Shown in pieces: positions 1 through 7,328 of a DNA stretch of 64,000 bases. The stretch is taken from NCBI GenBank assembly GCA_964352025.1, contig CAYGPZ010000001.1:310001-374000 (forward strand). The letters run 5' to 3'. Each line of letters starts with the position of its first letter. The first letter of the stretch is position 1. The position numbers were made by a program, and so were the translations under genes. The notes under the pieces are model-generated. The model saw only the letters and a list, made by a program, of their open reading frames with translations, did not search any database and was not told the DNA's origin. Source of the DNA: Hirschia sp964352025. GTDB taxonomy: Bacteria > Pseudomonadota > Alphaproteobacteria > Caulobacterales > Hyphomonadaceae.

Positions 1-543
1 GCTCCGATAAAAAACGGTGATGTCATTGTCGATGGCGGAGCATATGACGGTGATACAGCGAAATTGTTCTTTTCACGTTATCCTGAGGTGAAAGCTGTTC
101 ATCTTTTTGAACCTTCTGCAAAGAATATGTTGGCCGCAAAACAGAGCTTTAAGGGGCAAGAAAAAGCTCATTTTCATGAAAAGGCACTGTCAGATAAACG
201 AGACATTGTGCGCTTTAATGATGTTGGCGGCACTATCAGCGCGATTTCAGATTCCGGTCCCATAGAAGTTCAAGCAGATACGTTGGATAATTGCCTGGCG
301 GGTCAAAGCGTTTCTTTTATAAAGCTGGATATAGAAGGACATGAGATGGCCGCTCTTAAAGGGGCGGAGCAAACTATACTGAAAAATCATCCGACATTGG
401 CGATATGTGTGTATCACAAGACGGATGATTTTTGGCAGGTGCCAGAATATTTGCTGAGCCTAAACAAAAATTACAAAATCAACCTACGTCATTATACTGA
501 AGGTTGGTCTGAAACAGTTATGTATTTCACGCCTATAAAATAG
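1..543 (+). CDS. FkbM-family SAM-dependent methyltransferase (3' part)
   Basis: The reading frame is open from the first base, so the N-terminus lies outside the window. The in-frame residues before the first possible start contain VIVDGGAYDGDTA, a SAM-binding motif I, and FEPSAKN is the acidic end of the next strand. TLDNCL, FIKLDIEGHE and the following ALKGA segment are typical of the FkbM methyltransferase family, which O-methylates sugars in surface glycans and natural products. It runs towards the minus-strand sugar cluster and ends 33 bases from it, so a role in methylating the same glycan is an inference from position. The exact substrate cannot be read from the sequence. Confidence 0.85.
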   Translation, partial: APIKNGDVIVDGGAYDGDTAKLFFSRYPEVKAVHLFEPSAKNMLAAKQSFKGQEKAHFHEKALSDKRDIVRFNDVGGTISAISDSGPIEVQADTLDNCLAGQSVSFIKLDIEGHEMAALKGAEQTILKNHPTLAICVYHKTDDFWQVPEYLLSLNKNYKINLRHYTEGWSETVMYFTPIK

Positions 544-576
544 ACCTGTATTGGAGCTTATCGGCTTTCTCTGAGT

Positions 577-2025
577 TTATTTTTGATTTTCCAGGAAGTC
601 TATTTTCGCTGTTTTTAAATGCGACAATAATATTGTGGATGACTCTTCGGGTGTCATGAAATCACTTACGCGTTTCTTGGACTTTTCAATGTATTCATTG
701 CGTATGGTTTCGTTCGTGACAACGTCTTTTGCGAGTTGCTCTAGTTCAGCTAGATCGGACACTGCTGCATCATTCAGAATACCCATCTGAACATCACAAT
801 CATCAAGCGTGAGTATTGGCAGTGATTCAAGCATGGCCAAATATCCACCGCCGCCACCACCTTGCCTAGGCGGGTTGAGGAAGGCATCACAAAGACTGAT
901 CACTCCGCGTAAATCTGTTGCAAATTGCACAAGACGGAGCCTGTCTTTGTGAGCATGTAATTCGTTTAGTATTTCAAATTTTTCTGCACCGAGAATGAGC
1001 ATGTGAACTTTTGGGTCGTGTTCTAGAACGCGGATCATGAGTTGCTGAAACTCAGTTGAAAGCTCTTGCTTGATGCGTGCGCCGACAAGGATAAATACAA
1101 ATGCATCTTCGGGCAATCTTAGTTGTTCTCGATCAACCGAATGCAGATTGGGAATGTTATTCTGTGTATCAAAATCTTGTTTGATCAGGGTAGGCGGTGC
1201 CAATTTGAGCTTTTTCCACTCTATTTCCATTTTGTGTGGTTCAATGGAGCGGTAAAATTGTGTTGGTGCAGAACTAATAGGTTCAGTCTGTGTTGAAGGC
1301 CAACACACGACTGGCCAATACTGGCTAAGAATTTCTGCTGACACCATACTGTCGCCAATAGTGAGTATAGCGTCAGGGCCAAATTTGGATATTTCATCGA
1401 TAATTTGCTGCGCTTTTTCAACGCTTATGACGTCGCTTGTCGCAGTATACAAATCCAAAGTACTGCCGTCGAATTCGGAGGTTGAATAACCTGTTTCATT
1501 CGTTCGGTTTCCCCAAAATGGTGGATGAAATGTGGATCGCTTTTTAAGCGGGAGTTCGGACGCGTCAACAATCAATACTTCAGCGCCATTATGATCAATA
1601 AAGCGCTTGGCAAATTCAGCGGCAGCCATCGTCGGTGAATGTGGCGGCTTAAGGTATTGAGCGATGAGTATGACAATGCGATCTACATTATCGGAGTCTG
1701 AAACTTTGTGATCGCATATTATGTTTTCTCCGACTTTTTTTGAAAAACGAAAAAAATGTCTCGCCAATTTTCCATACAATAATTTGTTGTGGGCTTTTTG
1801 ATCGAGTTGTCCGCTAAGTGCAAACAATTGAGATCTAATACTCCAATATAGGCCGACGAATTTTTCAGGTTCATCATAGTAATGCGTTAGAATATTTGCA
1901 CATGCACTTAGATAAGTCATGTCGTGTTTAATTTCAAAAGTACGCGAGAAAAACTCAACAGCACCGTCAAGTCCACGCTTTTTGACTTCTTTTTCAACTA
2001 AGGTTTCAGCCGTTATTTTTGCCAT
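577..2025 (-). CDS. Glycosyltransferase-like protein, GT-B type (paralogue of the 5770-7215 gene)
   Basis: A 482-residue protein with no signal peptide. The C-terminal half holds LILGAEKFEIL and a NPPRQGGGGGGYLAMLESLP segment, which matches the nucleotide-sugar-binding region of GT-B glycosyltransferases (an NPPR-x-GGG-x-x-x-x-AM-x-E pattern). The N-terminal half is helical and not recognised. It is clearly homologous to the 481-residue protein at 5770-7215; for example, both have a CWP-x-TQ block and a PPTLIKQ-x-FD block at matching places. The run of six glycines is longer than in the paralogue. It is the last gene of a closely spaced minus-strand run, 15 bases after the carrier protein. 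It probably adds a sugar to a surface glycan. Donor and acceptor are unknown. Confidence 0.75.
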   Translation of the reverse strand: MAKITAETLVEKEVKKRGLDGAVEFFSRTFEIKHDMTYLSACANILTHYYDEPEKFVGLYWSIRSQLFALSGQLDQKAHNKLLYGKLARHFFRFSKKVGENIICDHKVSDSDNVDRIVILIAQYLKPPHSPTMAAAEFAKRFIDHNGAEVLIVDASELPLKKRSTFHPPFWGNRTNETGYSTSEFDGSTLDLYTATSDVISVEKAQQIIDEISKFGPDAILTIGDSMVSAEILSQYWPVVCWPSTQTEPISSAPTQFYRSIEPHKMEIEWKKLKLAPPTLIKQDFDTQNNIPNLHSVDREQLRLPEDAFVFILVGARIKQELSTEFQQLMIRVLEHDPKVHMLILGAEKFEILNELHAHKDRLRLVQFATDLRGVISLCDAFLNPPRQGGGGGGYLAMLESLPILTLDDCDVQMGILNDAAVSDLAELEQLAKDVVTNETIRNEYIEKSKKRVSDFMTPEESSTILLSHLKTAKIDFLENQK

Positions 2026-2040
2026 TTTATAATTGCCTGT

Positions 2041-2307
2041 TTATTGGCGAGACGATGCATCTAAAAGAATATCTATAAGGCCATTCACCTGCCTGAAATT
2101 ATCTTGAAGAAAGTCACTTTCTTCGAGTTCGATATCTAATTCGTCTTCAAGATCTGAAACCAGACTGATCAAGCCAAAAGAATCCACAATCCCTTTTTCG
2201 ACGTAATCAAATTGGTCAATTTCTAGAATATTTGCAGGAAGGGGAGCACGTTTAGACAGTATTTGGGTTACAAGCAGCTGGATTTTTTCTTTTGTTACGG
2301 AAGTCAT
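2041..2307 (-). CDS. Acyl carrier protein
   Basis: A small acidic helical protein of the phosphopantetheine-binding carrier family. The attachment serine sits in GIVDSFGLISLV, the equivalent of the DSL motif of ACPs, and is followed by the acidic helix DELDIELEESDF. It would carry an acyl group as a thioester. The start was placed at the ATG at 2307, which has a GGA core close upstream; a TTG three codons earlier (2316) is also possible. It lies 9 bases after the oxidoreductase gene and is two genes downstream of an AMP-forming ligase. It is therefore probably a dedicated carrier for this cluster and not the fatty-acid ACP, since no fab genes are nearby. Confidence 0.85.
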   Translation of the reverse strand: MTSVTKEKIQLLVTQILSKRAPLPANILEIDQFDYVEKGIVDSFGLISLVSDLEDELDIELEESDFLQDNFRQVNGLIDILLDASSRQ

Positions 2308-2325
2308 ATGTTCCAAATTCCTAGC

Positions 2326-3465
2326 CTAAACATTTTCATCTAACTTGACCCATTCTCGCCTATCGGATGAGGCCTTGATGGCGTGCATGAGTTGAATGCT
2401 TTCCAAAGCTATGTCGACGCCAAATACTTCATTTGAATTCGACAAGTTTTCAACTTTACGCGTCAGTATATCTTCGTGAATATCCTTATATAGATTCGCG
2501 AAAGCTTCAATATATCCTGCCGGGTGACCGACTTTGAAACGTTCTATACCTGAGCTGTATCGTGCTAAATCTTCTGACGAACGATCAAGTGTCTCGCGTC
2601 TTCCATTCGCGTGATTCAATTGGAGAATTTCTGGGTTTTCCTGCACCCATTCAGCAGAAGCTTTATCTCCAAAGGCGCGTAACTTAAGTCCATTGCGGTG
2701 GCCAATGGCGGATTTGGAATACCAGAGCTGAGCTGAAAACCCTGCGCTATAATTGATCGTCGCGTTAACGTCATCAATAACGTCGAAACTTCCATATTTT
2801 CTTTGAGTTGCGACAAGTTCAGCGGGGGTTGATCTTAATAGGTAATAGACGAGATGGTGAAGGTGTACGCCAAGGTCTAGGTGGATTGTAGCAACTTCTC
2901 CATCTTTAAGTCTCCACGATTGTGGAATGAGAGGTTCCCCTTGCGCATTTAGCCTCGCAAAGCTTTCTTGGGGCATTTCCAATTGTAAGTGTTGAATCGT
3001 CCCTAAAGCATTATCTGCAATCATCTGCCTCAAGTGGCGGACCATTGGGTATCCAGAATAGTTATAAGTAACAGCAAGATAAGCGTTATTCTCGATGACT
3101 AAACGTCGTAATTTTTCAGCATCATGTTGATTGCTAACCAACGCTTTTTCACAAATGACTTTATACCCAGCTTGAATCGCAGCGGACACATTTTCAAAGT
3201 GGTCTGGTGTTGGCGTTAGAATTAAGAGTGCGTCGAGTTGACCTTTCTCAGCGTCTAATAAATCACGCCAATTATTATAAACGCGGTCAGGTGTCACATT
3301 ATAAGTTTGGCCAGATTTTGCATTGATTTCTGGGTCGGCACTAAAGCACCCAGCTGTGTATTCAAACAAGCCATCTATATTGCACGCACTAAAATGTGCA
3401 TACCCAACAGCGGAGTTTATTCCTCCGCCTATGACACCTAGTTTTAGTTTTCGGTTTTGTGTCAT
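2326..3465 (-). CDS. Gfo/Idh/MocA-family NAD(P)-dependent oxidoreductase
   Basis: A 379-residue protein with an N-terminal Rossmann fold (LGVIGGGINSAVG near residues 8-20) and the EKAL variant of the family's EKP motif around residue 105. The C-terminal substrate domain contains the conserved HLDLGVHLHHL segment. Family members oxidise or reduce a ring hydroxyl or keto group of sugars, often nucleotide sugars in glycan pathways. The ATG start directly abuts the stop of the ligase gene, so the two are translationally coupled. In this cluster it would supply a modified sugar. Which position it acts on is not visible in the sequence. Confidence 0.85.
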   Translation of the reverse strand: MTQNRKLKLGVIGGGINSAVGYAHFSACNIDGLFEYTAGCFSADPEINAKSGQTYNVTPDRVYNNWRDLLDAEKGQLDALLILTPTPDHFENVSAAIQAGYKVICEKALVSNQHDAEKLRRLVIENNAYLAVTYNYSGYPMVRHLRQMIADNALGTIQHLQLEMPQESFARLNAQGEPLIPQSWRLKDGEVATIHLDLGVHLHHLVYYLLRSTPAELVATQRKYGSFDVIDDVNATINYSAGFSAQLWYSKSAIGHRNGLKLRAFGDKASAEWVQENPEILQLNHANGRRETLDRSSEDLARYSSGIERFKVGHPAGYIEAFANLYKDIHEDILTRKVENLSNSNEVFGVDIALESIQLMHAIKASSDRREWVKLDENV

Positions 3466-5001
3466 TTAATTGGGTGTTCCGTACATGTCTGAAAGTGTTG
3501 CTCTATCAAGTTTGCTGACGTGGTTTAATGGGAGTTCGTCAACGAAAATTATGCTCGTTGGCAATTGGTAATCTGCCAATCTATCAATGCAGAATTTTCG
3601 GATTTTGCGGGCCGTTAGGCTTTCTCCGTCATCAGAATTGGATTTTACGATTGCGACGCCGATTTGGTGGCCCAATGTGTCATGTGGTTTTGCAAATGCA
3701 GCACATTTATTCACACCATCAAGCTCCAATACAGTGTTCTCAATATCAGTCGGGTAAACATTGATACCGCCAGAAATGATCATGTATTTCGTGCGGCCAC
3801 AATAGGTAAGGTATCCATTCTCATCCACGCGGCCAAGATCACCTGTCTTGAAGTATCCATCCTGCATGACTTGAGACGTACGTTCGCTATCTTGATAGTA
3901 GCCAGAGAATAGGAGCGGAGTTTTGCAGGCTATTTCACCAACTTCACCGCTTTTTATATCCAAACCATTTTCATCAAGTATCCGAACTTGGACTTCTGGT
4001 GCAGGTGTTCCGACTGTGTTATTTAGAGCGTCATCTGAACCAATTTTTATTGATGTGGCTATCGCGATTTCTGAAGTGCCATAGCATTCAAATATATCGC
4101 ATTGAAACGCTGACATGACCCTTGTTTTTTCTTTAGTCGGTAGCGTATCTGATGAAGAAACCAGCGTTTTGAAATGCCCTTCAGTGTTGAATGCCTGCTG
4201 CCCAGTGGTTTCTAATTGACCGGTAATCGAAAGCACTTGAGATGACACAATCATCGAGAAACTCGCATGGTGTTCATCAACACTTTTTATCCAAGCCTCC
4301 GGTAAAAAACGGGGCATTAAAATCGCTGTTGCACCGGTTAAAAGAGGCGCTAATACGAGCCGCATCGCCAGTGAGTGATATAGAGGAGTTGCCGCTAGAA
4401 ACGTGTCATCTGCGGTCAGGCTATAAAGATCACATAGCGCCGTTGCACGGAGTATCTTTGTGTTCTGGCTAAGTAAAATAGGTTTTGGCTGACCTGTAGA
4501 GCCAGACGTCATGGTCAGAATATAGGGTTGATCGTCTGGGAACGTATCGGCATTTGAAAGAGGTGATAACTCTTTCTCGGTGGAAGTCGGCAGGTTAGTC
4601 CATTTCGGATTTGTGTCTTCAATACAGATTGTATTTTCAAATCTGCTCAAGTCTTCATCAGGGACCTTCGCAAGTAAATCTGGCTCAGCAATCAGATGGG
4701 TGGCCGCCACAGCGTCTTTCATCTTCATCATTGTATGAATGGGCGTATGCGGGCTTACTGGCACTAAGACAGCCCCTAAATCAGCAACAGCAATCAAAAG
4801 GGCGGCAAAATTTACGGAGTTCTTTGCAGCAATAAGGATTTTATCGTCAGCTTGAACACCAAGGTTTTTTAGGTAGTGCGCGTATGTAAGACTGATCGAA
4901 ACAAATTCTCGATACGTGTAACTATCTTGCCCGCAAACAAACGCCGTTTTGTCTGGAGATTTTTCCGCGTTTGAAACAATTCTCTGGATGATTTTTGACA
5001 A
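3466..5001 (-). CDS. AMP-forming acid-CoA/ACP ligase (ANL superfamily)
   Basis: A 511-residue adenylate-forming enzyme. The phosphate-binding A3 motif is TMTSGSTGQPKP (about residue 163), the A5 region is FECYGTSE, the A7 motif is YFKTGDLGRVDENGYL, and the hinge/A8 region is GRTKYMIISGGINVYP. The catalytic-lysine region near the C-terminus reads LNHVSKLDR, where family members usually have NxxGKxxR, so a Ser precedes the Lys. It activates a carboxylic acid as an acyl-AMP and transfers it to a thiol. With a carrier protein two genes away, loading of that ACP is the likely job, although CoA is also possible. It is tightly spaced with both neighbours (3 bases and 0 bases). Confidence 0.85.
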   Translation of the reverse strand: MSKIIQRIVSNAEKSPDKTAFVCGQDSYTYREFVSISLTYAHYLKNLGVQADDKILIAAKNSVNFAALLIAVADLGAVLVPVSPHTPIHTMMKMKDAVAATHLIAEPDLLAKVPDEDLSRFENTICIEDTNPKWTNLPTSTEKELSPLSNADTFPDDQPYILTMTSGSTGQPKPILLSQNTKILRATALCDLYSLTADDTFLAATPLYHSLAMRLVLAPLLTGATAILMPRFLPEAWIKSVDEHHASFSMIVSSQVLSITGQLETTGQQAFNTEGHFKTLVSSSDTLPTKEKTRVMSAFQCDIFECYGTSEIAIATSIKIGSDDALNNTVGTPAPEVQVRILDENGLDIKSGEVGEIACKTPLLFSGYYQDSERTSQVMQDGYFKTGDLGRVDENGYLTYCGRTKYMIISGGINVYPTDIENTVLELDGVNKCAAFAKPHDTLGHQIGVAIVKSNSDDGESLTARKIRKFCIDRLADYQLPTSIIFVDELPLNHVSKLDRATLSDMYGTPN

Positions 5002-5004
5002 AAC

Positions 5005-5730
5005 TTACCCCTGCAGTTTCGCAAATTTCATAAAAGTCCTAGATGAAAGTCTATGTGTTTGGCCGGCAGGACTTAAAACCACTTGATCATCTTCGATCGA
5101 GTTCGCAACAAGCGTATTAGCTGCGATAAAAGCACTTTCACCAATAGTGATGCCGTGCACAATATTCGCGCCGATATTTATGACGCTGCGCTTGCCAATC
5201 TTTGTTCCGCCTCCAACTGAAACACCTCCGTTAATCCAAACGCCTTCTTCGATGATGCAGTCATGGCCCAAGTTAACTTGGGACGTTAAGAAAGCGTGCG
5301 GTCCAATGCGAGACCCAGTGTGAATGGAAACCTGATCTAAGATTATCGCTGTTGGGTGAATGTCCACATCATAATGCCGGATCAGATCAGGGTGCTGGTA
5401 GCCAACGATATTATAGCCTCGGGCTTCTAGCTCTGAAATTTTTTGGAATTTTAGAGCGTTCATATCCCGATACCCAACCGTAACAATGACATTGCAGCTT
5501 TCTGGCGTGATGTATTGTTCTAATTGGCTAAAGGGATAAAGAGGGCGTTCACAAAAAGAAGTTTGTCCGTCATCAATACAATCATCATCAACGGTAAAAC
5601 CAATGACGTCGGATGTTTCCCTGATAAAGGAATAAATGACGCGAGCCATCGCGCCATTGCCAAATATCAAGACTGGCGCAGCTATATCAGATACCGTGTT
5701 GGACATGATTTGAGACTGTATCTGAGTCAC
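5005..5730 (-). CDS. PglD-like sugar O/N-acyltransferase with left-handed beta-helix
   Basis: A 241-residue protein with the two-part build of PglD/NeuD acyltransferases. The N-terminal Rossmann-like domain (VLIFGNGAMARVI) binds a nucleotide sugar. The C-terminal domain consists of hexapeptide repeats, with I/V at every sixth residue from about residue 120 to 210, ending in HGITIGESAFIAANTLV. The catalytic His is probably the one in NLGHDCIIEEGV. Usual members take acetyl-CoA. Here the neighbouring ligase and ACP make an ACP-borne acyl donor an attractive alternative, as an inference. The listed start is a GTG; the ATG eight codons downstream (5706) is an alternative. Confidence 0.8.
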   Translation of the reverse strand: MTQIQSQIMSNTVSDIAAPVLIFGNGAMARVIYSFIRETSDVIGFTVDDDCIDDGQTSFCERPLYPFSQLEQYITPESCNVIVTVGYRDMNALKFQKISELEARGYNIVGYQHPDLIRHYDVDIHPTAIILDQVSIHTGSRIGPHAFLTSQVNLGHDCIIEEGVWINGGVSVGGGTKIGKRSVINIGANIVHGITIGESAFIAANTLVANSIEDDQVVLSPAGQTHRLSSRTFMKFAKLQG

Positions 5731-5769
5731 CTAAAGATAGCAAAAGAAACGGCGTCGTATGAGCCATTT

Positions 5770-7215
5770 CTATTTTTCTGAATAGAATTCAGAAATACAC
5801 TGATCAATGTCAGACCTTAGTATCTCTGCGGAAGCTGCTTCAGCTGGGAAACTAGCGACCTGAGCTTTAGATTTTTCTGAGTAATCTTTATACACTTCAG
5901 GGTCTCGAATGATTTTCAACGCAAGTGCTTCAAGTTCCTCCAGGGATTGAACAGCTGCATCTTGTTGAATAGTCATTTGAACATCGCAATTATCCAAAGT
6001 CAGAATTGGAAGGCTTTCAAACATGGACCAATAGGCCGAGTTTCCTCCGCCTTGTCTTGGAGGATTAATATAGGCGTCACATTGCGATAAGCATGAGCGA
6101 AGATCACCCGTAAAACGAATAAGTCTAATTTGGTCAGCGAACGGAACCAATTGCGGCGCATACTTCATCGTATTTGTACCGACAATGATTAGATGAGCCC
6201 GAGGTTCGGCCTTTAATATTCGCACGAGCATGTCAGCAAATTCTTGCGAGATTTCCTGATGAATTCTGACGCCGACTATCGCGAATAAAAAAGCATCCTC
6301 TGATACTCTTAGGACTTCGCGTGTGAATGTGCCCTGACTTTCGGGGACGGTTGCCAAATCAAATTTTTGTTTGATGAGAGTAGGTGGCGTACGCTTTAAG
6401 CGTTTCCAGTCAATACTGACATCGGGTGCCTCGGCAGATCTATAATATTGCAGGTTCGCCGTAGAGATAGGCAAATTCTGGGTAAGCGGCCAGCACAGGG
6501 TAGGGTAGCGGTCAGCTAAAAGATCTCCGACAATGATATTGTCACTGGATAGAAGAAGGACATCTGGATCGAATTTTTCTATGTAGTCGACAATATTCTG
6601 AATGCTATAAAGCGTTGTTCCTTGCTTTTCATAGCTATAAACTGGGACGTCTTCATCTAGATAAGAGTAGGTCGTGTCGCCGATCACCTGAGATTCTACC
6701 GCCCAAAAACTATCATGGAATGTGGTGGCTGGCTCGGGTGGGTATTCGTTTGTGATCAAGAGTTTGACGTCTTCAAACCCGCCAATGCGGCTTAGTCTGG
6801 AGAGTGCCAACATACACATTGTTACAGCGTGGGCGCGGTGAAGGATTTGTTGCCCAAGAACTAATATGCGTTTGGGGTTGTCAGATTTCTCTTTCTTTTC
6901 AGGAAGCCGTATCTGACCTTCTAAGTGTTTCAAGAGACGAACATATTTTATAGCCAGCTTTTTATATAAAAGCTGGTTTTGCTGTTTCTCGGGAATGCTT
7001 CCAGCGTAAGTATGGATATGGCGTTTTAGCTGCCAGATGAGTGAATGAAATACTGTCACGTCATCATTAAAGTGATTGAGCAGATCGCTACACGCTAGTA
7101 GATAGTTGAAGTCCTTTGACGCATCATATCTTTTGGACAGAAATGACAATGCTTGTGGCGGGCTCATCTTTTTTAAGGCGTTTTCAGCGATTTGTACTGA
7201 ATTCGTAGCTGCCAT
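5770..7215 (-). CDS. Glycosyltransferase-like protein, GT-B type (paralogue of the 577-2025 gene)
   Basis: A 481-residue homologue of the last gene in the cluster. The donor-binding region reads NPPRQGGGNSAYWSMFESLP, followed by ILTLDNCDVQM. The middle holds the shared CWPLTQ and TPPTLIKQKFD blocks. The pair flanks the acyltransferase/ligase/oxidoreductase/ACP genes, which suggests a duplication followed by specialisation for two linkages or two acceptors. It begins the tight part of the operon, with the acyltransferase 39 bases downstream. A 113-base AT-rich gap separates it from the radical-SAM gene upstream. No membrane segment is visible, so it probably acts in the cytoplasm. Confidence 0.75.
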   Translation of the reverse strand: MAATNSVQIAENALKKMSPPQALSFLSKRYDASKDFNYLLACSDLLNHFNDDVTVFHSLIWQLKRHIHTYAGSIPEKQQNQLLYKKLAIKYVRLLKHLEGQIRLPEKKEKSDNPKRILVLGQQILHRAHAVTMCMLALSRLSRIGGFEDVKLLITNEYPPEPATTFHDSFWAVESQVIGDTTYSYLDEDVPVYSYEKQGTTLYSIQNIVDYIEKFDPDVLLLSSDNIIVGDLLADRYPTLCWPLTQNLPISTANLQYYRSAEAPDVSIDWKRLKRTPPTLIKQKFDLATVPESQGTFTREVLRVSEDAFLFAIVGVRIHQEISQEFADMLVRILKAEPRAHLIIVGTNTMKYAPQLVPFADQIRLIRFTGDLRSCLSQCDAYINPPRQGGGNSAYWSMFESLPILTLDNCDVQMTIQQDAAVQSLEELEALALKIIRDPEVYKDYSEKSKAQVASFPAEAASAEILRSDIDQCISEFYSEK

Positions 7216-7328
7216 GAAATTCGCCTTTATATATCTATCACTTAGCTGAAATAGCGTCCTTGCTATTGAAATATCTATTTTAAAATCGGTTAATTTTTGG
7301 TTGGCGAATGATTAACAAAATAGATGAA

